From Thiogranum sp963752745 (GTDB lineage: Bacteria > Pseudomonadota > Gammaproteobacteria > DSM-19610), in NCBI GenBank assembly GCA_963752745.1, contig CAVWAK010000028.1, positions 11,683 to 75,682 on the forward strand: a DNA stretch of 64,000 nucleotides, written 5' to 3'. Below are positions 49,726 through 58,225 of this stretch, piece by piece. Positions within the stretch are counted from its first letter, which is position 1, and each line of letters opens with the position of its first letter. A model generated the notes under the pieces. That model ran no database searches and was not told where the DNA came from. It was given only the letters and a program-made list of their open reading frames with translations. The position numbers and the translations under genes were made by a program.

Positions 49726-50925
49726 ATGGCAGATACTTTACTCATTCGGCTGGCACCTGACCTGCAGGGTCTGCGTGACTGGTTGCTGGTGGACCTGCAG
49801 GGTCAGGTCAAGACGCCGGTGCAGTCGGGTGCTCCGACCAGCGCGGTTGTCAGTGGCGCCCGTCGGGTAGTCGTGCTGGTGCCGGGCGCCGAGGTATCTC
49901 TGTATGAAGCGCGTGTTCCCGGGCGTAACCGCCAGCGTGTTCTGCGCGCCATTCCCTTCGCGCTTGAAGAGCAGCTGGCTGATGATGTCGAGATGCTGCA
50001 TTTCGCGCTTGGTGACGGTCTGGATGCCGATCATTACCCGGTAGCCGTGGTTGAGCGGCAACGTATGGATGCCTGGCTGGCGCAGTTGCGAGAGGCGGGC
50101 ATCAGCGCCCACCAGTGGGTGCCGGATACGCTGGCATTGCCTCGCACAGACGGCTGGAGCCTGTTGCCGGAGGCCGGCGCCGTGCTGGTGCGGAGCGGCG
50201 ACTATAGCGGGTTTGCCTGCGATACGGATACGCTGCCCGTGCTGGTGTCGATGATGGCTGCGCGTGAACAGCTGCCTGAGACAGCGCGTGTTTACGGTTC
50301 TGTGGTAGTGGATCTGGAAGGTGTGGATGTGGAGCTCGACGATTCGCAGCTGCAGCCTCTGGATGTGCTCGCCAGGGGTTGGTTCACCGGGCCAGTCATC
50401 GATCTCCTGCAGGGCGCCTATAGTCGTCGCGAAGAATGGGGCCGGCTGCTGCGTCCCTGGAAAGCCACCGCTGCGCTGTTAATCGCAGCGCTGCTGCTTG
50501 CGGGTACCAGCACGGGTCTGAACTACTATCATCTTACCCGGCAAAAGACACAGCTGGAGGCAGATATCCAGGCGCTGTACAAAAAGACCTTCCCCAAGGC
50601 GCGACGTATAGTCAATCCGCGCGCACAGATGGAGCAGCAGTTGAAACAACTGCAGCGACACACGGGTGGCAGCACAGATTTTCTTGGCATGTTCGCGGAA
50701 ACCGCCAATGCGGTGCGCACCGCCAAGGGTATCACCGTAAAAGGGGCGAGTTATCGGGATGGACGGCTGGATCTCGATCTGCAGGCCGATAATCTGCAGT
50801 TGCTGGATACCCTGAAACAGGCGTTGGTCAGTGGTGGTGGCATGCATGCAGAAATCCAGTCAGCTACCACGGATGACAGTAAGAAAATAAACAGCCGGAT
50901 TCGTATCAAGGTGAAAGATTCATGA
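49726..50925 (+). CDS. gspL: Type II secretion protein GspL
   Basis: 399 residues. The N-terminal cytoplasmic actin-like half (ADTLLIRLAPDLQGLRDWLLVDL; VVVLVPGAEVSLYEARVPGRNRQRVLRAIPFALEEQLADDVEMLHFAL) binds the GspE ATPase. One span lies at about 248-268 (TAALLIAALLLAGTSTGL), and a ferredoxin-like periplasmic domain follows. It overlaps gspM by four bases. Confidence 0.95.
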   Translation: MADTLLIRLAPDLQGLRDWLLVDLQGQVKTPVQSGAPTSAVVSGARRVVVLVPGAEVSLYEARVPGRNRQRVLRAIPFALEEQLADDVEMLHFALGDGLDADHYPVAVVERQRMDAWLAQLREAGISAHQWVPDTLALPRTDGWSLLPEAGAVLVRSGDYSGFACDTDTLPVLVSMMAAREQLPETARVYGSVVVDLEGVDVELDDSQLQPLDVLARGWFTGPVIDLLQGAYSRREEWGRLLRPWKATAALLIAALLLAGTSTGLNYYHLTRQKTQLEADIQALYKKTFPKARRIVNPRAQMEQQLKQLQRHTGGSTDFLGMFAETANAVRTAKGITVKGASYRDGRLDLDLQADNLQLLDTLKQALVSGGGMHAEIQSATTDDSKKINSRIRIKVKDS

Positions 50926-51410
50926 AAGACTGGTTTCTGGGGCTGGACCCGCGCGAGCGGAACCTGGTTGGCGGTGGCGCAGTGGTACTGGTGCTGTTGT
51001 TGCTGTACCTGATGATCTGGGACCCGATTGCCAGTGGTTACACGGAACTCAGCGACGGTGTTCAGCAGCAACGGGAAACGTTGGCCTGGATGCAGCAGGC
51101 TGCGGTTCAGATCAAGGCCCTGCAACGCAGCGGCGGCAGCAGTGCGCGCGGTCTGGGTGGTCGTTCGTTGCTGGCCGTGGTTGATCAGTCGGCCCGCTCG
51201 GGTGGGCTTGAAAATGCCATTAAGCGTATTGAACCGGATGGCAGCAAGGGTGTGAAAGTCTGGCTGGAAGGCGCGGCGTTTGATCCAATGATTCTGTGGT
51301 TGGGGAAGCTGGTAAAGAGTTTCCGCATTGAGCCCAGTATGATTACCCTCGAACCGATCGGCGATGGCCGTGTCAATGCGCGCCTGACCCTGCTGGAACC
51401 CGCTGTATGA
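50922..51410 (+). CDS. gspM: Type II secretion protein GspM
   Basis: 162 residues with a single N-terminal span (VVLVLLLLYLMIWDPI, about 24-39). GspM is the inner-membrane partner of GspL. The rest includes RRETLAWMQQAAVQIKALQ-like helices and a periplasmic ferredoxin-like end. It overlaps gspL and gspN by four bases each. Confidence 0.92.
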   Translation: MKDWFLGLDPRERNLVGGGAVVLVLLLLYLMIWDPIASGYTELSDGVQQQRETLAWMQQAAVQIKALQRSGGSSARGLGGRSLLAVVDQSARSGGLENAIKRIEPDGSKGVKVWLEGAAFDPMILWLGKLVKSFRIEPSMITLEPIGDGRVNARLTLLEPAV

Positions 51411-52162
51411 AAGCAGGCCTGAAGTTCCTGCCAATCGGTATTGCGGCCTACGTCCTGTTTCTGGTTGTCACGGCACCGGCAGCTAAAGTTATTCCCTATT
51501 TTCAGTCACAGCTGCAGGATGTGCGTCTGGCCGGGCTTAGTGGCAGTTTGTGGTCCGGGCGGGCGTTACAGGTCAGTGTGCCGCCGGTGCAGCTGACGCA
51601 GGTTGGTTGGCAGTTTAAGCCCCTGCGGTTGATCCTGGGGTCGGTCGCATTTCAACTGGATGGGCAGCTCAGTGGTAAAGCGTTTAGCGCGCTCGCTGGT
51701 CGTGGACTGTTTTCCGCTCCCTACCTTGCTGACGTCACCGGTAGTGTGTCGGCAGTTGATTTGATGTTTTGGGCCGGATTGAGTGCAGTCGAGCTGGACG
51801 GAGACCTGAATTTTCTCCTTGATGATGTCGAGTTTTCTCCTCACAGCGTACCAGCTATAGCCGGGCAGCTGACCTGGAAACCGGCGATGGTACTGGCACC
51901 GATTGAACTGAATCTGGGCCTGGCTGAACTGACGACAGTTATTGAATCCGATGGTGTAACCCGCGGCCAGTTGATCGCCAATGGCGGTGCGCTGACCATG
52001 CAGGGTGAAGTGACGTTACAGTCAGACGGGCATTATCAGCTGGTCAGTGATGTTAAAAAGACCGGCACTGTTCCGCAGGCAGTAGACAAGTTTCTGTCCA
52101 CCTTTGCCGAACCCGGCAATGGTGGCTATCGCCTCGAATGGTCTGATCAAATCAACAAGTAA
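51407..52162 (+). CDS. gspN: Type II secretion protein GspN
   Basis: 251 residues. An N-terminal hydrophobic segment (GIAAYVLFLVVTAPAA) anchors a periplasmic domain whose LAGLSGSLWSGRALQVSV stretch is characteristic. GspN occurs only in some type II systems and its role is not essential in the best studied cases. It closes the overlapping series gspG to gspN. Confidence 0.9.
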   Translation: MKAGLKFLPIGIAAYVLFLVVTAPAAKVIPYFQSQLQDVRLAGLSGSLWSGRALQVSVPPVQLTQVGWQFKPLRLILGSVAFQLDGQLSGKAFSALAGRGLFSAPYLADVTGSVSAVDLMFWAGLSAVELDGDLNFLLDDVEFSPHSVPAIAGQLTWKPAMVLAPIELNLGLAELTTVIESDGVTRGQLIANGGALTMQGEVTLQSDGHYQLVSDVKKTGTVPQAVDKFLSTFAEPGNGGYRLEWSDQINK

Positions 52163-52171
52163 ACTTCTACC

Positions 52172-53674
52172 ATGCCATTGTTGTTGACCACGCCTGAGCA
52201 ACACGACTTTCAGGATCCCACACTTGAACTGAACGAGAACAAGCTGCAGCGCTGGCTGGCAGGACTGCCGGTATTGAATGCGGGTGAATCGTTGCGCATG
52301 GTGTTGAATGCGCTGGAGCCACTGAACGAGCAGAAGCTGGATGCCGACAAGCGCCTGGCCTTGCTGGCAGTTTATCAGGCAACGGTAAATCGTCTGTACG
52401 TGGCAGCAGAACCGGCACGTTTGCGGCAACAGCCACTGTCGACCGAACAGCGGCAGACGGTCGTAGATGATGTTGAACGTCTGAGTCTGGCCATGGCCAA
52501 CGGTTTCAAAATTGTCGTCAAACAGATGTATGGACAGGCTGCATTGCAGGATAAGGCGCGTTTCGGGCAAGTGCTGCGCTGGAGTATTCAACAGCTGGCG
52601 GCAGCCTTGTTGCACAGTTACCGATATTATCGGCCGGAACCGGCTTTGGTTTTTCTGGAGATCAACCAGATCTACCGGCTGGCACGTCACCACGGTTTGC
52701 AGGAAATAGTAACCAGTGACGAGCAGGGCGATGCCCAGGTGAATCTGGCAGGTATTTACCAGGCTGTTTGCCTGTTGTCGTTATGCGATCCGTTTAGTCT
52801 GGAAGAAGGACTCGCGGACAGCTTTTATCGCGCACTGTTGCAATACGCGAGTGCGGCACGGGTAGTGCCGGGCAACAGCTGGCAGGGTGTGCCGGAGGGC
52901 CTGTTTTTTATCGATCTGGCCGGTGATAGCCGACCAGGGCACTGTGTCTATCTGGATTCGCCGGTGGAGGCTGGCGAGCCCCATATACTTGATGGCAGAG
53001 ATATGCTGACGCAGATGCACAAGACATTGGCGGCATTGCCCGCAGACCGGCGCCGACAGCGTCCGGAAGCCGGTGTCCTGAGAGTGTTGCTGCCTGAAGT
53101 TACCCCACACGACAAGCGCAGCAGCGAACGTCTGCCCGATGGACGCTGGATTCAAATGCTGTCGGGTTTTGACGCGGTGGTCAGCGGTTTACTGGCGCGG
53201 CGTCGTGGTGATCAATTGAATGCCACCGCCTGGCGGGTCAAGGACGCCAGCGAAGGCGGTTATTGTCTGGCCTGGGAGGAAAGCGCGGCGAGCGTTTTGC
53301 GCGTCGGTGAGCTGGTGTGTGTGATTTCCGACAGCGAACAGCAGGATCCAGGTCCGGCGCAGTTAATGGTCGTGCGCTGGCTGCGTGATGGTCGTGATGA
53401 AGGTACCGAGCTGGGTGTTGAATTACTCGAAGGCATCCCCGGCCCGGTAACGCTGAAGGCGGCAAATGAGCCCGAGTGCGAGCAACAGCCAGCGTTATTT
53501 CTAACGTCAGCTAATAATCAAGGCACGGCACGGCTGGTTACACCTGCGCAGGTTTACGCGGAGGATCGGGTATTGATAGTCTATGTTGGCGAGCGTGAAG
53601 TGACAGTGCGTTGCGGAGCCTTGCTGGAACAGGCGCCCGGGTTCGATTGCTTCGAGTTTACGTCAGGTGGTTAG
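52172..53674 (+). CDS. Hypothetical protein with a PilZ-like C-terminal region
   Basis: 500 residues, nine bases after gspN. About 1-330 is helical and unfamiliar (NENKLQRWLAGLPVLNAGESLRMVL start; RRYYRPEPALVFLEINQIYRLAR-like middle). About 345-425 has a PilZ-like layout (LLARRRGDQLNATAWRVKDASEGG, VRVGELVCVIS-like, MVVRWLRDGRDEGTELGVELL), with D-x-S-x-x-G; the RxxxR half is poor, so c-di-GMP binding is only possible. Tight spacing suggests co-transcription with the gsp genes. It could link secretion to c-di-GMP, but that is inference. Confidence 0.65.
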   Translation: MPLLLTTPEQHDFQDPTLELNENKLQRWLAGLPVLNAGESLRMVLNALEPLNEQKLDADKRLALLAVYQATVNRLYVAAEPARLRQQPLSTEQRQTVVDDVERLSLAMANGFKIVVKQMYGQAALQDKARFGQVLRWSIQQLAAALLHSYRYYRPEPALVFLEINQIYRLARHHGLQEIVTSDEQGDAQVNLAGIYQAVCLLSLCDPFSLEEGLADSFYRALLQYASAARVVPGNSWQGVPEGLFFIDLAGDSRPGHCVYLDSPVEAGEPHILDGRDMLTQMHKTLAALPADRRRQRPEAGVLRVLLPEVTPHDKRSSERLPDGRWIQMLSGFDAVVSGLLARRRGDQLNATAWRVKDASEGGYCLAWEESAASVLRVGELVCVISDSEQQDPGPAQLMVVRWLRDGRDEGTELGVELLEGIPGPVTLKAANEPECEQQPALFLTSANNQGTARLVTPAQVYAEDRVLIVYVGEREVTVRCGALLEQAPGFDCFEFTSGG

Positions 53675-53697
53675 TCAGCGAACAGGATGGTGAAACT

Positions 53698-54105
53698 ATG
53701 TCTGCCAGAAAGATGATACCGGTAGAGGTTATGACGCCGGAGACCAAGTGCGGGTTTTGTACCAACACCCAGTGCTGCACTTATATCAGTCAGGAAATTG
53801 ATGTGCCACGCTCCAAGCAGGATTTTGATTTCCTGCTGTGGCAGATTTCGCACCGCGATATTGGTATCTACAAGGACGAGGGTAGCTGGTATCTGCTGGT
53901 GAACAATGCGTGCACCCACATCCTGCCGGATGGTCGTTGTGGCATTTACGAAGACAGGCCGCAGATCTGTCGCGATTACTCGAATGACTACTGTGAATTT
54001 GACGAGCCTGCGGAAGACGGTTTTGAGCTGTATTTTCAGAACTACGGCGAGTTGCTTGCGTATTGCAAAAAGCGCTTCAAGCGCTGGGGGCAACGGCCTT
54101 ACTGA
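53698..54105 (+). CDS. YkgJ family cysteine cluster protein
   Basis: 135 residues from ATG 53698. Eight cysteines follow the UPF0153/YkgJ pattern: KCGFCTNTQCCTYISQEI near the N terminus, then NNACTHILPDGRCGIYEDRPQICRDYSNDYC, probably chelating zinc or an Fe-S cluster. Family function is unknown. The nucleotidase downstream is convergent. Confidence 0.9.
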   Translation: MSARKMIPVEVMTPETKCGFCTNTQCCTYISQEIDVPRSKQDFDFLLWQISHRDIGIYKDEGSWYLLVNNACTHILPDGRCGIYEDRPQICRDYSNDYCEFDEPAEDGFELYFQNYGELLAYCKKRFKRWGQRPY

Positions 54106-54114
54106 ACGGGATGG

Positions 54115-54783
54115 TTAGTCCAGTCCTTCAACAAGCTCACTGAAATTTTCAATCGCGGTGAAGTCGCCTGTTTGTTTGGGTGGCGCTTTGCTGTCAGGCA
54201 GTCGCACGGCGCGCAGGTAGCGAATGCCGTACTGCCGCGCCGCTTCCAGTACCGGCAGGCTATCGTCGACGAACAGTGTGGTTTCCGGGTTGAAGTTGTC
54301 TTCTTTTGCCAGCCTTGGCCAGAATTGCGGATCTTCCTTGGGCACGTTGAACGAGTGAGCGCAGATCAGGTGGTCGAAATGTTTCGCCAGACCTGTTGTC
54401 GTCATCTTCAGCTCAATGACCTTCTGGTGGGCGTTGGTCAGCAGTGCCACACGCTTGCCTGTCGTGTTGAGGACTTCCAGGAACTCGGCGACGTGCGGGT
54501 GCACCTGAATGAGGTGTTCAACTTCGCGCTTCAGGGCACTGATGTCCATGTCCAGCTCGCGGCTCCAGTAGTCGACGCAGTACCAGTCAATGGTGCCCTC
54601 CGCGGCACGAAAACGCGGGAACAGGGCTGTCTTGGCATCGTCCACCTCGAGGCTGTGTTTTTCAGCGTAGCGTAACGGCACATGCTCCTGCCAGAAGTGG
54701 TTGTCGAAGTGCAGATCCAGCAGGGTGCCATCCATGTCCAGAAACACGGTTTCGATTTGTTGCCAGGGTAGCGCTTGGGACAT
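54115..54783 (-). CDS. HAD-family GMP/IMP nucleotidase (YrfG type)
   Basis: 222 residues. HAD motif I is ETVFLDMDGTLLDLHFDNHFW (about 11-31), with Asp nucleophile and Asp+2. Motif II is ALLTNAHQKV, and motif IV FVDDSLPVLEAARQYG. The length and the LHFDN insertion match YrfG, a nucleotidase acting on GMP and IMP in E. coli. Divergent from cysQ with a short gap. Confidence 0.9.
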   Translation of the reverse strand: MSQALPWQQIETVFLDMDGTLLDLHFDNHFWQEHVPLRYAEKHSLEVDDAKTALFPRFRAAEGTIDWYCVDYWSRELDMDISALKREVEHLIQVHPHVAEFLEVLNTTGKRVALLTNAHQKVIELKMTTTGLAKHFDHLICAHSFNVPKEDPQFWPRLAKEDNFNPETTLFVDDSLPVLEAARQYGIRYLRAVRLPDSKAPPKQTGDFTAIENFSELVEGLD

Positions 54784-54857
54784 GGTGGGTGCTTCGGGCT
54801 GCTGATTTCGCGTATGATACGGCTTTTCGAATGGCTAGCGAAGTGGCGAAAACGACA

Positions 54858-55652
54858 ATGAATGCATGTGAATATCTGGATGAAGTGCGGGTGCTGGCGC
54901 GCCAGGCAGGGGAAAAGATACTCGAGATCTACAACAGCGAGTTTTCAGTCGAGGAGAAGGAAGATAATTCTCCGCTGACCTCGGCCGATCTGGCGTCACA
55001 CAAGACCATCGTTGCTCGTTTGGAGGCGCTGACGCCGGATATCCCGGTACTGTCAGAGGAATCGGCAAAAATCCCCTATGCAGAACGCAGCAGCTGGCAG
55101 ACTTACTGGCTGATTGACCCCCTGGATGGCACCAAAGAGTTCATCAAGCGCAATGGCGAGTTCACCGTCAATATTGCCCTGATTGATAATGGCGTTCCGG
55201 TACTGGGTGTAGTGCATGTGCCGGTCACCGGAGTGACTTATGCTGGCTGCGAAGGTAAGGGTGCGATCAAGGAAGTGCCGGGCGAGGGTGAGCAGGCTAT
55301 TCGGGTACGCAAGCTGGGTGACGGGCCTGTTGCTGTCGTGGGTAGTCGTTCACACCAGGGCGATTCCCTGAAAGCTTTCCTCGCCAGGCTGGGCGATCAC
55401 GAAATTGTCAGTATGGGTAGTTCACTGAAGATCTGCCTGGTGGCTGAAGGTGTCGCAGATGTTTACCCGCGTCTGGGATTAACGTCAGAATGGGATACCG
55501 CGGCAGCCCATTGTGTAGTCGTACAGGCCGGTGGCTCATTGACTGATCTGGAAATGCAGCCGTTGCGTTATAACACCAAGGATTCCCTGCTGAATCCGTT
55601 TTTCTTTGTGTTCGGCGACGAAGCCAAAGACTGGTCCAGTTACCTGGAATGA
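54858..55652 (+). CDS. cysQ: 3'(2'),5'-bisphosphate nucleotidase CysQ
   Basis: ATG 54858 (MNACEYLDEVRVLARQ) gives 264 residues; ATG 54831 is a possible longer start. The lithium-sensitive inositol-phosphatase fold is clear: KEDNSPLTSADLASHKTIV, VLSEESAK, the DPLDGTKEF metal motif (about 96-104) and LTSEWDTAAAHCVVVQAGG (about 220-238). It removes the 3'-phosphate from PAP made in sulfate assimilation. Confidence 0.95.
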   Translation: MNACEYLDEVRVLARQAGEKILEIYNSEFSVEEKEDNSPLTSADLASHKTIVARLEALTPDIPVLSEESAKIPYAERSSWQTYWLIDPLDGTKEFIKRNGEFTVNIALIDNGVPVLGVVHVPVTGVTYAGCEGKGAIKEVPGEGEQAIRVRKLGDGPVAVVGSRSHQGDSLKAFLARLGDHEIVSMGSSLKICLVAEGVADVYPRLGLTSEWDTAAAHCVVVQAGGSLTDLEMQPLRYNTKDSLLNPFFFVFGDEAKDWSSYLE

Positions 55653-55677
55653 TCCCCGCCATACAGTTTTCAAGGGG

Positions 55678-56073
55678 TCAGAACTTCAAGTGCTCTGGCT
55701 TCTTGTAAAGCGCCCATCTTCGGCTGAGCCGGGCGATTAGCAGGCAGACCATCAAGGCACCTGCGGTGTCTGCCAGCCAGTCGAGCGAATCGGCATTGCG
55801 CCCCGGTATGAAGCTTTGGTGAATTTCGTCACTGATGCCATAGAGGCTGGCAATGACTACGCTTAGCAACACTTGCCGGCTTGAGTAGCCCCCGGCTTTC
55901 GGTCGAAGTGAGAGTAGCAGGAGTCCGCCAAGCAAGCCGTAGGCGGTGGCGTGATACAGCTTGTCGGAATGTACAAACGGTTGCGGTGTGTCCAGCCCTG
56001 CCTGGTGAGACAGGTAGAAGAGCGTCATCATCCAGCCAATGGCCAGCAACAGTGACAGGTGGCGCAGAGGCAT
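55678..56073 (-). CDS. VanZ-family membrane protein
   Basis: 131 residues with four spans (about 3-19, 42-60, 67-84, 98-116). The VanZ-like signature is SDKLYHATAYGLLGG and SDEIHQSFIPGRNADSLDWLADTAGALMVC. It is the last gene of the exopolysaccharide cluster, six bases after the ATPase, and such proteins often end XrtA-type loci. Function is not established. Confidence 0.88.
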   Translation of the reverse strand: MPLRHLSLLLAIGWMMTLFYLSHQAGLDTPQPFVHSDKLYHATAYGLLGGLLLLSLRPKAGGYSSRQVLLSVVIASLYGISDEIHQSFIPGRNADSLDWLADTAGALMVCLLIARLSRRWALYKKPEHLKF

Positions 56074-56078
56074 TGCTA

Positions 56079-57365
56079 TCAGGCGACGGACTGCGGTGCC
56101 TGGGGAACCAGCGAGTAGAGTTTCTGACTGAGCTTGCGGCCGTAGTCGTTGCGATCAGGCTGTGACAGGCTGGCTTCAGTGGCCAGGCTGTCATTGAACA
56201 GTACCGGCTGCTTCCATTCTTCAAGTAATTCGTAGAGGGCGTCGTCCAGGCGATCGAGATGGTCGTCCAGTTCAACCAGCAGGACATCGATATTGCCAGC
56301 ATCCAGTGCCTGTAGATCCTGCGCTTTCAGCGGCACCGTTGCCACTACTTCAATATTAAATTTCCCCAGCAGGCGTGCCAGGTACAGGCGCTGTAATTCA
56401 GACTCTGCTGCAATGGCAACGCGCACTGCGCTGGTTGAACGATGCGCTGCGGCAGCCGGTACGTTGGGCTGGACCGGTTGCACAGCTGCTACACGCTTCT
56501 CCGGTGCGAAGGGTTGAGGTGCCGGTTTGGGCGCCGCGGACGGACTGTTCTTCGGAAACAGGCCGCCTTTCTGTTTGTCCCTGGCCACATCACGGATTAA
56601 CTGGGCGTCGATGCGTTCACGTTGCTCAGCGAAGCCGTATACCAGCGCAGTGTCGCAGAGCAAATTGATGAGGCGCGGAACGCCACCCGTGTTTGCATAC
56701 ACTGCAGCGCGAGCCTGATCAGAGAACAGGTCTGGTTTGCCGCCGGCAACTTTGCAGCGGTGCTGAATGTAGTCGCTGGCCTCTTCTTCATCCAGTGGTT
56801 CGAGGTGATAGTCGACGCCGATGCGCTGGGCAAACTGGACCAGTGCCGGTTGTTGCAGGGTTTGGCGCAACTCGCGTTGGCCGACGAGAATGACCTGTAA
56901 CACCTGGTCCTTGTCCGCATTGACGTTGGACAGCATGCGCAGTTCTTCCAGCGTCTCGGCCGGCATGTTCTGTGCCTCGTCGATAATCAATACCGTGCGC
57001 CGGCCCTGGGCATATTCCTGGATGATGAAGTCCATGAACTCCTGGTAGAGCTGGATTTTATCCCTGCCCTGGTGTGGCAGGTCGAACGCCAGGGCGATCC
57101 ACTGCATCAAATCACCAAAGGTCTGGTGGGTATTGGATATCAGGCCGACTCTGAGTAGCGGGTCGATGTTATTCAGCAGTTGGCGTATCAGCGTTGTTTT
57201 GCCGGTACCGATGTCGCCGCTGATGACCGTGAAGCCGGCCTGATTCATCAGGCCATATTCCAGCAGCGTCAGCGCCATGCGATGTTTGCCGCTCAGGTAA
57301 AGAAACCCTGAATCGGGGAGTAGCGAGAAGGGCTTTTCACGGAAGCCGTAATAGTTCTCGTACAT
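56079..57365 (-). CDS. XrtA-locus-type AAA ATPase with a C-terminal receiver-like region
   Basis: 428 residues. The N terminus MYENYYGFREKPFSLLPDSGFLYLS is that of the ExeA/GspA-like ATPases of exosortase polysaccharide loci. Walker A GDIGTGKTT (50-58) and Walker B VLIIDEAQNM are present, then GGVPRLINLLCD. After about residue 280 comes a Pro/Ala linker and, at about 315-400, a domain like a pseudo-receiver (VRVAIAAESELQRLYLARLL, DVLLVELDDHLDRLDDAL, PVLFNDS). The phospho-Asp site is altered, so signalling is unlikely to be by phosphorylation. Confidence 0.85.
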   Translation of the reverse strand: MYENYYGFREKPFSLLPDSGFLYLSGKHRMALTLLEYGLMNQAGFTVISGDIGTGKTTLIRQLLNNIDPLLRVGLISNTHQTFGDLMQWIALAFDLPHQGRDKIQLYQEFMDFIIQEYAQGRRTVLIIDEAQNMPAETLEELRMLSNVNADKDQVLQVILVGQRELRQTLQQPALVQFAQRIGVDYHLEPLDEEEASDYIQHRCKVAGGKPDLFSDQARAAVYANTGGVPRLINLLCDTALVYGFAEQRERIDAQLIRDVARDKQKGGLFPKNSPSAAPKPAPQPFAPEKRVAAVQPVQPNVPAAAAHRSTSAVRVAIAAESELQRLYLARLLGKFNIEVVATVPLKAQDLQALDAGNIDVLLVELDDHLDRLDDALYELLEEWKQPVLFNDSLATEASLSQPDRNDYGRKLSQKLYSLVPQAPQSVA

Positions 57366-57377
57366 CGCTGTGATCGC

Positions 57378-58193
57378 CTACTGCTGGCCTGCTTTGTTGA
57401 GCACGGTACCCAGCACGTTGGTGCTCGAAAGCAAGTCCAGTGCGCGCTCGACTTCCTTGCGCTGGGTTTTGCCTTCTTCGATAACCAGCAGGGTGGCATC
57501 TACATACGGCGCAAACGCCGTGGCGTCGGCAACATCGAGAACGGGTGGCAGATCGAAAATAACTATGCGCCCCGAGTAGCGGGTTTTGAGCTCATCAACA
57601 AGACGGCTCATTTTCGGTGAATTCAACATTTCTGATGAGTTCTGCATGGCGCGGCCGCCCGGCAACAGGGTCAGGTGGTCGATACCGCTGGGGTGGATGA
57701 ACAGTTCACTGAGCGGAGTGTCTTCGAGCAGGTAGTCGCTCAGGCCTTTATCATTAGGCAGTCCCAGGTGCGAATGTAAGCTGGGGTGGCGCAGATTGGC
57801 ATCGACCAGTAGTACTGTGTAGTCCACTTCCATGGCCAGGCTGATAGCCAGATTCAGTGCGGTAAGTGACTTGCCCTCGCCAATCCCCGGACTGGTGATG
57901 GCCAGAACATTCCAGTCGTTTTCATTCAGTCGCTGCAGTACCTGGGTGCGCAGCATTTTGTAGGCGTCGGTAAAGGCGCAGGGTTCAAAGCCGGTCACAA
58001 CGCGTTTTTCCCGTAGCTCACGATTGGATACCTCGATATGTCGGGTCTGCGAGTAAGTGACCTGCTCTACTGGTGTCTGCGGGCTGGTCGGCACTGACTT
58101 TGGTGCAGTTGCCGGATTATTGACCGGCACCGGTGCGGGCTGGCCTTCGCGTTCGGCGCGTGCACGTTCCAGGGCCTGTTTTATGCGTTCCAT
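57378..58193 (-). CDS. Polysaccharide tyrosine autokinase (CpsD/CapB type)
   Basis: 271 residues. A BY-kinase fold: N-terminal coiled stretch, FTDAYKMLRTQVL, Walker A ITSPGIGEGKSL (about 99-110), Walker A' LLVDANLRHPSLHSHLG and Walker B IVIFDLPPVLDVADATAF. The C terminus stops at VLGTVLNKAGQQ without the usual Tyr cluster. It regulates chain assembly with the Wzz-like protein upstream and precedes the ATPase by 12 bases. Confidence 0.9.
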   Translation of the reverse strand: MERIKQALERARAEREGQPAPVPVNNPATAPKSVPTSPQTPVEQVTYSQTRHIEVSNRELREKRVVTGFEPCAFTDAYKMLRTQVLQRLNENDWNVLAITSPGIGEGKSLTALNLAISLAMEVDYTVLLVDANLRHPSLHSHLGLPNDKGLSDYLLEDTPLSELFIHPSGIDHLTLLPGGRAMQNSSEMLNSPKMSRLVDELKTRYSGRIVIFDLPPVLDVADATAFAPYVDATLLVIEEGKTQRKEVERALDLLSSTNVLGTVLNKAGQQ

Positions 58194-58225
58194 TGTGAAA
58201 TACCTGTTTTAATCCCGGATTACAC

